From contig NZ_CBRF02000014.1 of assembly GCF_000470315.2 (NCBI RefSeq), positions 1-64,000 of the forward strand: 64,000 nt of DNA. The letters run 5' to 3'. The notes beneath the pieces were generated by a model. The model did no database searches. It was not told where the DNA came from and worked only from the letters and a program-made list of their open reading frames with translations. The number at the start of each line of letters is the position of its first letter. Within the stretch, counting starts at the first letter, position 1. The translations under genes were made by a program, and so were the position numbers. This document shows, in pieces, positions 10,410 to 20,756 of the stretch. Source of the DNA: Psychromonas sp. SP041. GTDB taxonomy: Bacteria; Pseudomonadota; Gammaproteobacteria; Enterobacterales; Psychromonadaceae.

Positions 10410-10859
10410 TTGTTTACGTTTTTTGATTTATTAAAAAAAGGCGATCAATATTTAAAAACATGGCCTAAACAAAACTGCCTATATTCGTTATTTGTAGACA
10501 GTAAAATGATTTGTTATACACAGTTATTAATTAAACTTTTCCCAATTTTTATTGTATTAGTCGCATCACTTTATATTATTTTCCCCCTTTATTTTTCTTG
10601 GGCGAGTACGGCTACTTTTATTTTATTTTTGATTGGGTTACCAGTGCATTGTCTTTTATGGCTTGGTAAGCGATCTCAACAAATACTTTCACCACAATTA
10701 TTTACTTGGTATGTTGAAATTGCGGAAGTCTTAAATGGTAAACAGTTAGGTCAGCAAGTAATGATCGACAAACCTCGGTTTATCGATCTTGCTAAGTTGT
10801 TAAATAAAGGGTTTAGAAAAGGAGGCGATAATTTTTTATATAATAATGAACTGATTTAA
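10410..10859 (+). CDS. yfbV: UPF0208/DUF412 membrane protein YfbV
   Basis: This 149-residue inner-membrane protein (E. coli YfbV, 151 residues) has two central transmembrane helices (about residues 45-68 and 72-92) and a cytosolic C-terminal part. It belongs to the DUF412/UPF0208 family; E. coli YfbV has been reported to influence Ter macrodomain organisation. The start is TTG at 10410, supported by a strong AGAGGAGA ribosome binding site 9 bases upstream and no better ATG. The divergent arrangement with ackA-pta is the same as in E. coli and supports the identity. Confidence 0.88.
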   Translation: MFTFFDLLKKGDQYLKTWPKQNCLYSLFVDSKMICYTQLLIKLFPIFIVLVASLYIIFPLYFSWASTATFILFLIGLPVHCLLWLGKRSQQILSPQLFTWYVEIAEVLNGKQLGQQVMIDKPRFIDLAKLLNKGFRKGGDNFLYNNELI

Positions 10860-10897
10860 TGCGTTAATGCGTTAATGAGTTAATTTAATAAGTCGAT

Positions 10898-11713
10898 TTA
10901 ATCTTTTTGAAAGATTTCAATATTGAAATCACACTCTATCTTCCATTGAGATAAGCTAAGCAAATCGGCTAGCTTTTCAGGCGTAAACTTCCAAGCAAAG
11001 GGAGTCATGTTGATCAGATCTTTTAATTGCTGAGTTTGGTCAATCATTAGCTCATAATTGAGTCTTATTTGCTCTACTTTTGTAAACCCTGTTACTGCTT
11101 CATTCTCTTGAGCATGGTCATTCACATTATCGTAAATCGCTTCACGTAGTTGATACAAATGTCGAGGAGCAGGGGTCACTGTTATTAAATACCCTTTTTT
11201 GCTGATTAAACGTAATAACTCTTGTGCTTTTGAAGGCGCATAAATACGCGTCATTAGATCAACACTTTCATCTATAAGCGGGACTTGATAAGCACTAGCG
11301 ACACAAAAGTGGATCTTTTTATAGCGTTTAGCCGCGTAACGGATAGCCACTTTAGATATATCAATGCCACAGATATTATGTTGTGGAAGTAGTTGATGAA
11401 TAATATTCGTGTAATAACCTTCGCCACAGCCTAAATCTAAAATTTGCGCGTTTTCCACACCCTTTAAATATTGCTGGCTTATTTGCGCTACTTTTTCCGC
11501 GAGTGGTAAATAACCGCTGGTATTCAGAAAAGCACGTCTTGCCATCATCATCTCTTGATTATCACCTGGGTTTTTAGAGCTTTTAGACTGTACAGGTAAT
11601 AAATTCAGATAACCTTCCTTTGCAATATCAAAGTGATGGTTATTTTGGCAAATTTGAGTGTTATTAGTTTGCATGAATGTGCTTTGGCATAGCGGACAAA
11701 TGAAAGGCGTCAT
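10898..11713 (-). CDS. rlmA: 23S rRNA (guanine-745-N1)-methyltransferase RlmA
   Basis: RlmA methylates G745 in helix 35 of 23S rRNA using SAM. The N-terminus carries a zinc finger (FICPLCQ, then Cys and His in ICQNNHHF) followed by KEGYLNLLPVQ, both hallmarks of RlmA. The SAM domain follows, with ILDLGCGEGYYT as motif I. The ATG at 11713 is preferred over a TTG at 11749, because it places the zinc finger at the very N-terminus as in E. coli and gives 271 residues (E. coli 269). It converges with yfbV, 38 bases apart. Confidence 0.92.
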   Translation of the reverse strand: MTPFICPLCQSTFMQTNNTQICQNNHHFDIAKEGYLNLLPVQSKSSKNPGDNQEMMMARRAFLNTSGYLPLAEKVAQISQQYLKGVENAQILDLGCGEGYYTNIIHQLLPQHNICGIDISKVAIRYAAKRYKKIHFCVASAYQVPLIDESVDLMTRIYAPSKAQELLRLISKKGYLITVTPAPRHLYQLREAIYDNVNDHAQENEAVTGFTKVEQIRLNYELMIDQTQQLKDLINMTPFAWKFTPEKLADLLSLSQWKIECDFNIEIFQKD

Positions 11714-11873
11714 AGAGTTTACTGCTTTAAAATAGAAAGTGAGTATCAAGAGAAAGACAGTTTACACTGCCTTAATCAGGAATTACGACTATTTATGACG
11801 AGGAGTTAAAAAATACCCGTCATAAATAATGTTTTGTCTAAGATAAACCTTAAGTTGTAATTAAACTTAAAAG

Positions 11874-12614
11874 TTAAAAAATAACACTATGATGATATTG
11901 TAAGAGTACATCTTGTACGGCAACCATTGTTTCTCTGGTGGGGGCATGCACGCCTTCTAAAGGGTAAATTTCACCCATTTCAATCCATTTATGTCTACCT
12001 AACTCATGGTAAGGCAGCATTTCTATTTTTTCGATATTTTTCATCGGTTGAATAAATTGACCCAGCGAATGTGCATCTTTCAGACTGTCTGTAATCCCTG
12101 GTACGACAACATATCGTAGGTATACTGCTTGATCGTGCTCCGCTAAATATTTAGCAAATTCTAACGTGTATTTATTACTAACGTGGGTTAAATCGATATG
12201 TTTTTTATTATCCATTTGCTTGATATCTAATAATACTAAATCAGTATGATTAAGAATTTCTTTGGTTGTCTCATCTATTTTACGAACAAAGCCGTTAGTG
12301 TCTAAACAAGTGTGAATGCCTTCTAAGCGACACGCTTTAAACATCGCTAAAACAAATTCAGGTTGAAGCATCGCTTCGCCACCTGAAATAGTAATGCCAC
12401 CACCTGAAGCTTCCATATAATGACGATATTGAAGCAGCTCTTTCATTAACTCTTCAACGGTCATCTCTTTACCGGCTTCTGTGTCCCACGTGTCACGGTT
12501 ATGGCAATACTGACAGCGCATTAAACATCCCTGTAAAAAGATGATAAAGCGGATCCCTGGCCCATCAACGGTGCCGCAGGTTTCTACCGAGTGTACTCGT
12601 CCAGTCACTGACAT
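11874..12614 (-). CDS. pflA: Pyruvate formate-lyase 1-activating enzyme
   Basis: PflA is a radical-SAM enzyme that installs the glycyl radical on PflB. At 246 residues it matches E. coli. The iron-sulfur cluster motif CLMRCQYC (CX3CX2C) lies near residue 30, preceded by [10 protein letters not shown], and [16 protein letters not shown] is the SAM-binding region. It lies 225 bases downstream of pflB on the same strand, with a hairpin between them, so it may be expressed partly from its own promoter. Confidence 0.96.
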   Translation of the reverse strand: MSVTGRVHSVETCGTVDGPGIRFIIFLQGCLMRCQYCHNRDTWDTEAGKEMTVEELMKELLQYRHYMEASGGGITISGGEAMLQPEFVLAMFKACRLEGIHTCLDTNGFVRKIDETTKEILNHTDLVLLDIKQMDNKKHIDLTHVSNKYTLEFAKYLAEHDQAVYLRYVVVPGITDSLKDAHSLGQFIQPMKNIEKIEMLPYHELGRHKWIEMGEIYPLEGVHAPTRETMVAVQDVLLQYHHSVIF

Positions 12615-12762
12615 TTTATAACCTCATGAAAAATAATTATTTGTATTAACTCTAACTGTTTATCATCGAGAGAGTTCAAAGTTAATATAGATGATTATTT
12701 CCAGATAAATCTTTATAGATAATCACTGTTGTTTTGATAAAAAGAAAGTGCTTCATAAAAGT

Positions 12763-12794
12763 AAAGGTTTCATTCCGAAGAATGAAACCTTTTT
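12763..12794. terminator. Terminator-like hairpin between pflB and pflA
   Basis: A 13-bp perfect stem (AAAGGTTTCATTC, 12763-12775, with 12780-12792) around a CGAA loop lies just beyond the pflB stop codon. Both flanks are rich in A and T. It should reduce read-through from abundant pflB transcripts into pflA. Confidence 0.8.
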
Positions 12795-12838
12795 AATTAT
12801 AACAGGCTAACCAAAAGTTAATCTTCTTATCGTGACTC

Positions 12839-15124
12839 TTACAGTTTAGCTGTAAAAGTACGCGTGATCACATCTTGTTTTTGTTCTGCTGTTAATGAAT
12901 TAAATCGCACTGCATAACCTGATACACGAATGGTTAGCTGAGGATATTTATCAGGGTATTCCATTGCATCCAATAACATTTCACGGTTCATTACGTTTAC
13001 GTTTAAGTGTTGACCACCTTCAATTTCAGGTGTGTGCTTAAAGTAACCATCCATTAAACCTGCAAGGTTAGATTTTTGTGAATCGTCTGTTTTACCTAAT
13101 GCGTTTGGTACGATTGAGAAGGTATAAGAAATACCATCTTGTGCGTAAGCAAACGGTAGTTTAGAGACCGATGTTAATGATGCAACTGCACCTTTCTCAT
13201 CACGTCCGTGCATTGGGTTTGCACCCGGAGCAAAAGGAGCGCCAGAGCGACGGCCGTCAGGTGTGTTACCTGTTTTCTTACCGTATACAACATTAGATGT
13301 AATAGTAAGAATTGACTGTGTTGCACGTGCGTTACGGTACATTGGACGAGATTTTATTTTTTTCATGAACGTTTCAACAAGTTCACAAGCAATATCATCA
13401 ACACGAGGGTCATTATTACCAAATTTAGGGTAATCACCTTCAATTTCAAAGTCTGTTGCAATACCATCTTCATCACGAATTGGTTTAACTTTTGCGTATT
13501 TAATCGCTGCTAAAGAATCGGCTGCAATTGAAAGACCCGCAATACCACACGCCATAGTACGTTCAACGTCACGGTCATGAAGTGCCATTAATGACGCTTC
13601 GTAGCTGTATTTGTCGTGCATGTAGTGAATACAGTTAAGTGCTGTGACGTATTGCTCTGCCAACCAATCCATGAAGTGATCAAGGTTTGAGTAAACTTCG
13701 TCGTAATCTAAAATTTCAGAGGTGATCGCTGGTAATGTTTTAGGGCCCACTTGCATTTTAGATTTTTCATCAACACCACCATTGATGGAGTACAACAATG
13801 TTTTTGCTAAGTTTGCACGTGCACCGAAGAATTGCATTTGTTTACCAACAATCATCGGAGAGACACAACATGCGATAGCGTAATCATCATTATCAAAGTC
13901 AGTACGCATTAAATCATCATTTTCGTACTGGATAGATGACGTATCAATAGACACTTTTGCACAGTATTTTTTGAAGTTAATTGGTAATGCTTCAGACCAT
14001 AACACAGTAATGTTTGGTTCTGGAGAAGGACCCATTGTGTATTGAGTATGTAAGAATCGGAAACAGTTTTTAGTTACCAATGTACGACCATCAACACCCA
14101 TACCACCGATTGATTCTGTTGCCCAAATTGGGTCGCCAGAGAATAGGTCATCGTATTCAGGTGTACGTAGGAAACGTACCATACGTAGTTTCATTACAAG
14201 ATGATCGATTAGCTCTTGCGCTTCAGTTTCAGTAATGACGCCTGCTTTTAGGTCTTTTTCAATGTAAATGTCTAGGAACGTCGCAGTACGACCAAATGAC
14301 ATTGCTGCGCCATTTTGAGATTTTATTGCTGCTAGGTAACCAAAGTAAGTCCATTGGATTGCTTCTTTAGCATTCATTGCTGGACCTGAAATATCAGAAC
14401 CGTATTTAGCGGCCATCTCTTTCATTTGCGCAAGCGCACGATACTGCTCAAAAATCTCTTCACGCAATTTCATTGTGTCTTCTAATGAAGTACCTGCGAT
14501 CAGTTCAGCTTCTAAGCTTTTATGTTGAGCCGCTTTTTCAGTCATTAGGTAATCGATACCGTATAAAGCAACACGACGGTAATCACCAATGATACGACCA
14601 CGACCATATGCATCAGGTAATCCTGTTAATACACCTGATTTACGACATTTAAGAATATCGCCAGTGTAAACATCAAATACGCCTTGGTTATGTGTTTTAC
14701 GGAATTCAGAATAAGTTTGCTTGATACCGGCATCTAGTTCTTTACCGTACACTTTACAAGAACCTTCAATCATACGAATACCACCGTTAGGGATAAGCGC
14801 ACGTTTTAATGGTTTTTCAGTTTGTAGGCCAACAATCGTTTCTAAGTCTTGGTTAATATAACCTGCATCATGTGCAGTAATAGTAGAAACAACGTCTGTA
14901 TCAAAATCTACAGGAGCATGTGTTGCATTCTCTAGCTTGATGCCTTCCATTACTTTTTCCCACAACGTATCTGTTGCAGGTGTTGCATCCGCTAGGAAGC
15001 TTTCATCACCATCAAATGGTGTGTAATTTTGTTGTATAAACTCGCGAACGTTAACGTCAGTTTTCCAAGCGTCACCTGCAAAACCTTCCCATGCTGATAC
15101 AAATGCTTCGTTTAAATTAGTCAT
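12839..15124 (-). CDS. pflB: Formate C-acetyltransferase (pyruvate formate-lyase)
   Basis: PflB cleaves pyruvate with CoA to acetyl-CoA and formate by a glycyl-radical mechanism, under anoxia. At 761 residues it matches the E. coli enzyme (760). The two active-site cysteines are in [12 protein letters not shown] (about residues 418-420), and the glycyl radical site is the Gly in [10 protein letters not shown] near the C-terminus. No formate channel gene focA lies upstream, unlike E. coli focA-pflB. A perfect FNR-type site lies about 290 bases upstream of the start. Confidence 0.98.
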   Translation of the reverse strand: MTNLNEAFVSAWEGFAGDAWKTDVNVREFIQQNYTPFDGDESFLADATPATDTLWEKVMEGIKLENATHAPVDFDTDVVSTITAHDAGYINQDLETIVGLQTEKPLKRALIPNGGIRMIEGSCKVYGKELDAGIKQTYSEFRKTHNQGVFDVYTGDILKCRKSGVLTGLPDAYGRGRIIGDYRRVALYGIDYLMTEKAAQHKSLEAELIAGTSLEDTMKLREEIFEQYRALAQMKEMAAKYGSDISGPAMNAKEAIQWTYFGYLAAIKSQNGAAMSFGRTATFLDIYIEKDLKAGVITETEAQELIDHLVMKLRMVRFLRTPEYDDLFSGDPIWATESIGGMGVDGRTLVTKNCFRFLHTQYTMGPSPEPNITVLWSEALPINFKKYCAKVSIDTSSIQYENDDLMRTDFDNDDYAIACCVSPMIVGKQMQFFGARANLAKTLLYSINGGVDEKSKMQVGPKTLPAITSEILDYDEVYSNLDHFMDWLAEQYVTALNCIHYMHDKYSYEASLMALHDRDVERTMACGIAGLSIAADSLAAIKYAKVKPIRDEDGIATDFEIEGDYPKFGNNDPRVDDIACELVETFMKKIKSRPMYRNARATQSILTITSNVVYGKKTGNTPDGRRSGAPFAPGANPMHGRDEKGAVASLTSVSKLPFAYAQDGISYTFSIVPNALGKTDDSQKSNLAGLMDGYFKHTPEIEGGQHLNVNVMNREMLLDAMEYPDKYPQLTIRVSGYAVRFNSLTAEQKQDVITRTFTAKL

Positions 15125-15409
15125 AAAGATTTACCTTTACCGTTAGTGATTAAAAAATAATGTTAAAATGCGTATTCTGTTGAGGGTTTAAAAAGTAGGC
15201 CATAAATAACAAGACAATAAACAGGCTTGTATTGGTCGCAAGATAAGAGTCAGATAAAAAAGCGTTGCTTATTTTATTGTCAGCAATGTTCTGAGGCTTG
15301 CTTGTTATTTGATAAGCTAAAAGCTTGTTAGTACGATTGTCTACTTGCATCTTAGAAGTTACCCCGTGATGAATTAGTACTTAGTTTAACAAATGCTCAT
15401 GTACAAAAA

Positions 15410-15423
15410 TTGATTCACATCAA
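15410..15423. promoter_or_regulatory. Perfect FNR-type operator upstream of pflB
   Basis: TTGATTCACATCAA matches the FNR consensus TTGAT-N4-ATCAA exactly. It lies in the 649-bp gap (15125-15773) between pflB and fldB, about 285 bases before the pflB start, implying a long 5' untranslated region or a distant promoter. The rest of this gap contains the fldB-end hairpin and otherwise nothing I can support. Confidence 0.75.
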
Positions 15424-15720
15424 CTTGTTCGATTACTTGTAATTTAATTACAGTTTTATTCGAATTTGTTCTTTTAAGGCACTTATTTATGCCATAAGTG
15501 ATGAAATGAAGTTGGTTTTTTTTGAAACTAATTTGAAGTCGATTTTATCGTTCTAAATTCGAAAGCAATAACCTAGAAAGTGAGGGGGAGGAAACAACAA
15601 TTTAGAAAATAGCTGTTAGAAAAAGCATTGTTAAAAGGGACTGTCAAAAGTGATGGTTAGGAAAAACACTGCGAAAAGAAGTGATTGAGACCAAAATAAG
15701 ATAGTCTTTTAAGATGCCAT

Positions 15721-15747
15721 CACCTTCAAGCGTTTAACTTGAAGGTG
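15721..15747 (-). terminator. Hairpin downstream of fldB
   Basis: A 10-bp perfect stem (CACCTTCAAG with CTTGAAGGTG) around a 7-base loop lies 27 bases beyond the fldB stop. The T-tract on the minus strand is poor, so it may act as an imperfect terminator or an RNA-stabilising end. Confidence 0.55.
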
Positions 15748-15773
15748 GGGGATTTGAGTTAGGTTTTTATGCG

Positions 15774-16292
15774 TTAGAGTAACGTTTGCATTTCTTCTAA
15801 GATTTGTAAGCACCAATCACTTATACGCTGGTCGCTTAACTCATATTGCGTATCTTCATCTAAAGCTAATCCAACAAAATATTCGCCGTCTTCAGAGAGT
15901 GCTTTAGAGGCATCAAAGTTATAACCTTCAGTTGGCCAGTAACCAATGAAATTAGGCTGTTGCGGCAATAGTTTTTCATGCAACATACCGACTGCATCAA
16001 CAAACCATTCGCTATAACCGTCTTGATCGCCTAATCCGAAAATGGCAACGATTTTACCATTAACGCTCAGCCCATCAATTTGATCCCATAACTTGCCCCA
16101 ATCTTCTTGTAGCTCGCCAAAATCCCACGTTGATATACCTAAAATGACAATATCGTAATCATTTATCTTGCTTAAACCATCATCTTTTATGTTAAATAGG
16201 TCAACTAATGATTCCCCTAGCTCTGCTTGAATCTTTTCTGCAGCGATTTCTGTATAACAAGTGCTAGAACCATAAAATAAACCGATTTTCAT
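15774..16292 (-). CDS. fldB: Flavodoxin FldB
   Basis: A 172-residue long-chain flavodoxin that carries electrons via FMN in the cytoplasm. The FMN phosphate loop is at YGSSTCYTE (residues 8-16), with aromatic flavin-stacking residues in [12 protein letters not shown] and [13 protein letters not shown]. The Cys in the phosphate loop and the C-terminal SDWCLQIL are as in E. coli FldB (173 residues). It is divergent from xerD, 57 bases apart, the same neighbourhood as E. coli fldB-xerD-dsbC-recJ. Confidence 0.93.
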   Translation of the reverse strand: MKIGLFYGSSTCYTEIAAEKIQAELGESLVDLFNIKDDGLSKINDYDIVILGISTWDFGELQEDWGKLWDQIDGLSVNGKIVAIFGLGDQDGYSEWFVDAVGMLHEKLLPQQPNFIGYWPTEGYNFDASKALSEDGEYFVGLALDEDTQYELSDQRISDWCLQILEEMQTLL

Positions 16293-16349
16293 ATGTGACC
16301 TTTTGAAGAAAAATAAAAGAGGCGCTAATTTACCGTTAAGGCCGTTGGA

Positions 16350-17246
16350 ATGGAAGTATTAAGCATCGAACAATTTTTAGATTCTCTTTGGTTAGAGAGA
16401 GGATTATCCAAGAACACCTTAGATTCTTACCGCCATGACTTGAGTTTAGTAGAAATTTATTTACAAACAAAAGACGTGATGTTGAGTGATGCGAGCGAGA
16501 GACAGTTAAGTGATTACTTTGAATCTCGTTTACAGGGCGAAATTGATTATAAAAACACCTCTACTGCACGTTTGATGAGTGCGGTTCGTCGTTACTATCA
16601 ATACTTATGTCGCGAAAAAATACGCATTGACGATCCTAGTGCAAAATTAGAAAGCCCTAAAGTCATTAAACCGTTACCTAAATCATTATCTGAATCTGAA
16701 GTTGATGCTTTGTTATCTGCTCCGGAATTAAACGATCCTGTACAGTTTAGAGATAAAGCCATGTTAGAAGTCCTATATGCAACGGGATTACGTGTTTCTG
16801 AGCTGGTGGGATTAACCATGGAAGAAATAAACTTACAACAAGGCGTGATACGTGTCACGGGGAAAGGTAATAAAACTAGATTAGTGCCTTTAGGTGAAGA
16901 GTCTGTGTATTGGTTAGAGCGTTATATTGAAGAAATGCGCTCTGTTTTATTGTCCGGTCAAAGTAGTGATGTGTTATTTCCGAGCCGTCGCGGTTCTCAA
17001 ATGGTGAGACAAACTTTTTGGCATCGTATTAAGTTTTACGCTCAGCTAGCAGGTATTGATAAAGAGTCGTTATCGCCACATGTTCTACGCCATGCCTTTG
17101 CCACTCATTTATTGAACTACGGAGCAGACTTACGTGTCGTACAAATGTTATTAGGTCACAGTGATTTATCGACCACGCAAATTTATACTCATATCGCTAA
17201 AGATAGATTAAAAGCATTGCACAGTGAACATCATCCTCGTGCGTAA
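16350..17246 (+). CDS. xerD: Tyrosine recombinase XerD
   Basis: XerD acts with XerC and FtsK at dif to resolve chromosome dimers at the septum. It has 298 residues, like E. coli XerD. The N-terminal SAM-like core-binding domain is about residues 1-90 and the catalytic domain 105-295. Catalytic residues are visible in ATGLRVSEL (first Arg), [12 protein letters not shown] (His and Arg), LLGHSD (His) and STTQIYTH (Tyr nucleophile). A MITE-like element begins only a few bases after its stop codon and separates it from dsbC. Confidence 0.96.
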   Translation: MEVLSIEQFLDSLWLERGLSKNTLDSYRHDLSLVEIYLQTKDVMLSDASERQLSDYFESRLQGEIDYKNTSTARLMSAVRRYYQYLCREKIRIDDPSAKLESPKVIKPLPKSLSESEVDALLSAPELNDPVQFRDKAMLEVLYATGLRVSELVGLTMEEINLQQGVIRVTGKGNKTRLVPLGEESVYWLERYIEEMRSVLLSGQSSDVLFPSRRGSQMVRQTFWHRIKFYAQLAGIDKESLSPHVLRHAFATHLLNYGADLRVVQMLLGHSDLSTTQIYTHIAKDRLKALHSEHHPRA

Positions 17247-17251
17247 CATAT

Positions 17252-17504
17252 CCGATACCCATCAAGGTGCAAAACTCAGCAAGCGTTGAAGTGAATGGGG
17301 ATTAGGCAAAAAGAGGAAGATTTGGCGGGTTAAATTGACATTTTCTAACCACGAAGGTGTTTACTTCACAAGTTGCCCTCTGGGCGTTAGCTTGAAAACC
17401 AACTCTCGTTGCAACCTTTGATAAGGACTCGCCATTGTCATCATGTTATGCCTTGATTTGGAGTTCAAGCTAACGACTGAACAAAGCACCTTGAACGGTA
17501 ACGG
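17252..17504 (+). mobile_element. MITE-like element, copy A (about 253 bp)
   Basis: The element is bounded by 19-base inverted repeats, CCGATACCCATCAAGGTGC at 17252-17270 and its complement at 17486-17504, with 16 of 19 positions matching. A nested inverted repeat (GTTAGCTTGAA, 17386-17396, with 17464-17474) would fold the centre. A second, inverted copy lies at 57121-57384. No coding frame is present, so it would need a transposase elsewhere. The rest of the xerD-dsbC gap (17505-17740) is AT-rich with no feature I can support. Confidence 0.7.
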
Positions 17505-17740
17505 GTTTAGTTGTCAGTAATCAATAAAGAATTGTTTTATGATTATTTTTGTATTATCTATTTAAATTTAGTTAATAAATTAATAGAAAGTATGTTAGAA
17601 ATGATTTATCACAGAGTATTGTCTTAGATGTTAAGTAAATGTTATCTGAGATATAGCTAATATGGGCAATTAGCATTCACTTTATGCGTTAATATAGGCA
17701 TAATCAATCGTCAATAATTTAATTTCTCACAGGGGTCATC

Positions 17741-18493
17741 ATGTCCATATTGAACGTTAAAAAAAGTGTAAGCGCATTAATAGTCGGGTTACTGATTAGC
17801 TCAAGCAGTTTTGCTGCTGTATCAAACGAAATAAATGAATCATTAATTAAAAAATTAGAATCATTAAAAGTCGACGTCGACTCTATTAGTGAATCACCTG
17901 TAAAAGGTTTATATGAAATAGTTAGTCAAGGTGCTATTTATTACATTAGTGAAAATGGTCAATATTTATTAAATGGCGATATTTTCGATTTAGATAATAG
18001 TATGAACAATCTAACCAGTACAAAGGTTGCTGAAATACGCAAAGCTAACACTGCTGAACATTTTGCAAAAATCAAAGACTTTGAAAAAGACATGATCGTC
18101 TACAAAGCAGAAAATGAAAAACACGTCGTGACAGTTTTCTCTGATACAAGTTGTGCTTATTGTCAGAAGTTACACTCTGAAATTCCTGATTATAATAAGT
18201 TAGGCATTACAATTCGTTACTTAGCGTTCCCTCGTGGCGGCGTTAATTCAAATGCTTACCGTACTATGGTGTCAGTGTGGTGTGCGGATGATCAAAAAGC
18301 AGCAATGGATGAAGCAAAAAAACGTCGTAGCATTAAACCAGTTACCTGTGACAATAATGTTATTGACCAATATAACTTAGGTGTTGCTTTAGGGATTACG
18401 GGAACACCAACGTTGTTCTTAGAAGACGGTACAATGATGCCTGGTTACTTGCCTGCTAATAATTTACTGCAAGCAATAGAGCAAAAAAAATAG
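17741..18493 (+). CDS. dsbC: Periplasmic disulfide isomerase DsbC
   Basis: DsbC reshuffles wrong disulfides in periplasmic proteins and is kept reduced by DsbD. The protein has a signal peptide (about residues 1-25, ending SSFAA), an N-terminal dimerisation domain, and a thioredoxin-fold domain with active site TSCAYCQK (CXXC near residue 140). A second Cys pair (Cys in VWCADD and VTCDNN) matches the structural disulfide, and GTPTLF supplies the cis-Pro loop. It has 250 residues, slightly longer than E. coli. AGGGG precedes the ATG. Confidence 0.92.
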   Translation: MSILNVKKSVSALIVGLLISSSSFAAVSNEINESLIKKLESLKVDVDSISESPVKGLYEIVSQGAIYYISENGQYLLNGDIFDLDNSMNNLTSTKVAEIRKANTAEHFAKIKDFEKDMIVYKAENEKHVVTVFSDTSCAYCQKLHSEIPDYNKLGITIRYLAFPRGGVNSNAYRTMVSVWCADDQKAAMDEAKKRRSIKPVTCDNNVIDQYNLGVALGITGTPTLFLEDGTMMPGYLPANNLLQAIEQKK

Positions 18494-18525
18494 AGTAATA
18501 CTTCAGCTATTGCTCCATTCATAAT

Positions 18526-18562
18526 AAACTGCATTGATAATCCCTTATCGTGCAGTTTTTTT
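18526..18562 (+). terminator. Terminator abutting the recJ start codon
   Basis: Stem arms AAACTGCA (18526-18533) and TGCAGTTT (18551-18558), with an inner GATAA/TTATC stem, are followed by a T run to 18562. The recJ ATG starts at 18563. It should end dsbC transcripts, and it leaves no room for a standard ribosome binding site before recJ. Confidence 0.82.
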
Positions 18563-20293
18563 ATGTCTTCAGAAACAACAAAAACACAAGTACAGCAACG
18601 TCTTCAACATGATAGTAGTTTACTGTCGTTATCGTGCTCTCCATTATTAACTCAACTCTACGCTAGTCGAGGCATTAAAGCTGATAGCGAATTAGATAAC
18701 AGTACCAAAACATTGATTCATGCGAATCAATTAAAGGGAATGAGTGATGCTTGTGAATTGTTGTATCAAGCTTACCTAACTCGCCAAAAAATAATTATTA
18801 TTGGTGATTTTGATGCCGACGGTGCGACGAGCACTGCCTTAAGCGTCCTTTCATTAAAGGCATTGGGCTTTCAAAATATAGATTATTTAATCCCGAATAG
18901 ATTTGATTACGGTTATGGATTAAGTCCTGAAATTGTTGACCTTGCTGCACAGCAGGGGGCCAGCTTATTAATGACAGTCGATAATGGTATTTCTAGTATC
19001 AGTGGTGTTGCCCATGCTAAAAAGTTGGGCATTTCAGTGTTGGTGACTGATCACCATTTACCGGGAGACGAAACCCCTATTGCCGATGCGATTGTTAACC
19101 CGAACCAAATTGGATGTGACTTCCCAAGTAAAAATTTAGCGGGCGTAGGCGTCGCATTTTATGTGATGTTGTCTCTCAAATCGTTAATGCAAGAAAAGGG
19201 TTGTTTTACACACTTTCCAGCGCCTAATTTAGCCAATTTTTTAGATATTGTTGCATTGGGTACGGTCGCTGATGTCGTTAAGTTAGATTCAAATAATCGA
19301 ACACTGGTACATCAAGGACTCGCTCGTATTAGAGCAGGGTTTTGTCGTCCTGGAATTAGTGCGTTGATTCAAGTTGCTAAACGTAATCAACAACAACTAG
19401 TGGCAACCGATTTAGGGTTTTCATTGGGGCCAAGGTTAAATGCAGCAGGGCGCTTGGATGAAATGAGTCATGGTGTTGAATTATTACTGTGTGAAGATCA
19501 TTTACGTGCCAATACATTGGCAACAGAACTTGATGCGCTTAATTTATCTCGTCGAGAAATAGAGCAAAGCATGCAACAAGAGGCGATGGTGAGCTTACAA
19601 AAACTGTCTATAGACCAAGATAATTTACCATTGGCGTTATGTTTATTTGAAGCAGACTGGCATCAAGGTGTGATTGGCTTAGTTGCTTCTCGTATTAAAG
19701 AAAAATATTACCGCCCAACCTTTGCTTTTGCCCGTGCGAATGATGGTGAAATTAAAGGATCTGCTCGTTCTATTCCTGGCGTACATATTCGAGATATGCT
19801 GGACTTAGTCGATAAAAAAATACCTGGTGTTATTTTGAAATTTGGTGGTCATGCAATGGCTGCTGGATTAAGTTTATTAGAAAAAGATTTTGATTTATTT
19901 AACGACACTTTAAACGCTATTTTAAAAGAACAGGTTGAAGATCACCTGCTGCAAAATGTGATCTTGTCAGACGGGCAATTAGCTTCTGATCAATTTGATT
20001 TAAGTATCGCACAAGAGTTACGCGATGCTGGTCCGTGGGGACAAGGCTTTCCTGCGCCTATTTTTGACGGTATGTTTGAGTTAAAACAGCAGCGAATTGT
20101 GGGGCTGAAACATTTAAAAATGGTATTACAGCAGGGCGATAAGTTAATTGATGCGATTGCATTTAATATTGACCCAGAGGCATGGCCTGATTTGTCTGTT
20201 AAAGAAGTATTTTGTGTTTATAGCTTAGATGTTAATGAGTTTAGAGGGCAAAGAACCGTGCAGTTATTAGTACAAATGTTAGAACCAAGATAA
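18563..20293 (+). CDS. recJ: Single-stranded-DNA 5'-3' exonuclease RecJ
   Basis: RecJ degrades single-stranded DNA 5' to 3' in recombination (RecF pathway), mismatch and base-excision repair. The 576 residues match E. coli RecJ (577). DHH-family motifs are visible: IGDFDADGATST (motif I), MTVDNGIS, VTDHHLPGD (the DHH motif), ALGTVADV, and the DHHA1 RNA/DNA-binding region with KFGGHAMAAGLS. The start at 18563 is supported by alignment of SPLLTQLYASRG with the E. coli N-terminus; no Shine-Dalgarno is visible because a terminator hairpin ends at the preceding base. Confidence 0.95.
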   Translation: MSSETTKTQVQQRLQHDSSLLSLSCSPLLTQLYASRGIKADSELDNSTKTLIHANQLKGMSDACELLYQAYLTRQKIIIIGDFDADGATSTALSVLSLKALGFQNIDYLIPNRFDYGYGLSPEIVDLAAQQGASLLMTVDNGISSISGVAHAKKLGISVLVTDHHLPGDETPIADAIVNPNQIGCDFPSKNLAGVGVAFYVMLSLKSLMQEKGCFTHFPAPNLANFLDIVALGTVADVVKLDSNNRTLVHQGLARIRAGFCRPGISALIQVAKRNQQQLVATDLGFSLGPRLNAAGRLDEMSHGVELLLCEDHLRANTLATELDALNLSRREIEQSMQQEAMVSLQKLSIDQDNLPLALCLFEADWHQGVIGLVASRIKEKYYRPTFAFARANDGEIKGSARSIPGVHIRDMLDLVDKKIPGVILKFGGHAMAAGLSLLEKDFDLFNDTLNAILKEQVEDHLLQNVILSDGQLASDQFDLSIAQELRDAGPWGQGFPAPIFDGMFELKQQRIVGLKHLKMVLQQGDKLIDAIAFNIDPEAWPDLSVKEVFCVYSLDVNEFRGQRTVQLLVQMLEPR

Positions 20294-20299
20294 ATATTA

Positions 20300-20330
20300 A
20301 AGGAGAGCATCGATAGCTCTCCTTCTTATT
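20300..20330 (+). terminator. Rho-independent terminator after recJ
   Basis: Nine-bp perfect stem AAGGAGAGC (20300-20308) with GCTCTCCTT (20316-20324), followed by CTTATT. It lies 6 bases after the recJ stop codon. Confidence 0.82.
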
Positions 20331-20416
20331 GCGGTATCTTTATTACAACATTTTTATGATCGCCTTGATTTATTGCTGTTTAACTAAGTATTAACTTTTG
20401 GATTCGTTATGAAGGG

Positions 20417-20608
20417 TTAGGCTTTTGATTTCAGCTTTAAAACGCCAACAAAAACGTTAATTGCACCCACGACCATACCAACCCATGCTCGAAGTGGCGG
20501 AATAGAGCTACTCGCTTCGATCTCTTGCGAACTATAGACGTCATAACCCCATATAAATAATATAATACCGAAAACGATCAGTACTAACCCCATTACTTTG
20601 TTATTCAT
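20417..20608 (-). CDS. Small two-helix membrane protein, DUF3185-like
   Basis: This 63-residue protein has two hydrophobic helices (about residues 5-22 and 43-60) joined by a short polar segment containing Tyr-Asp-Val-Tyr-Ser-Ser. The arrangement resembles the DUF3185 family of small inner-membrane proteins of unknown function. ATG start with a GGAGTTTGA sequence upstream on the minus strand. It stands alone between recJ and trmL. The family link is from memory and tentative. Confidence 0.6.
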   Translation of the reverse strand: MNNKVMGLVLIVFGIILFIWGYDVYSSQEIEASSSIPPLRAWVGMVVGAINVFVGVLKLKSKA

Positions 20609-20756
20609 TCAAACTCCGATCATTTATAAATTTAGGGCCAACGCTGAAGTGCATAAACCGTTAATAGCATTATGATAACAATAAAATAAATTCTATTAAT
20701 TAATCTTGTCGGTAAAAGTACATCCATATTAATAAATGAGAGTTATACCCGTTTAT

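Noticed and set aside
15150-15350. 66-codon minus-strand frame upstream of pflB
   Set aside because: No family, an unconvincing start context, and it lies in the long pflB leader; it may be a chance frame in AT-rich DNA.
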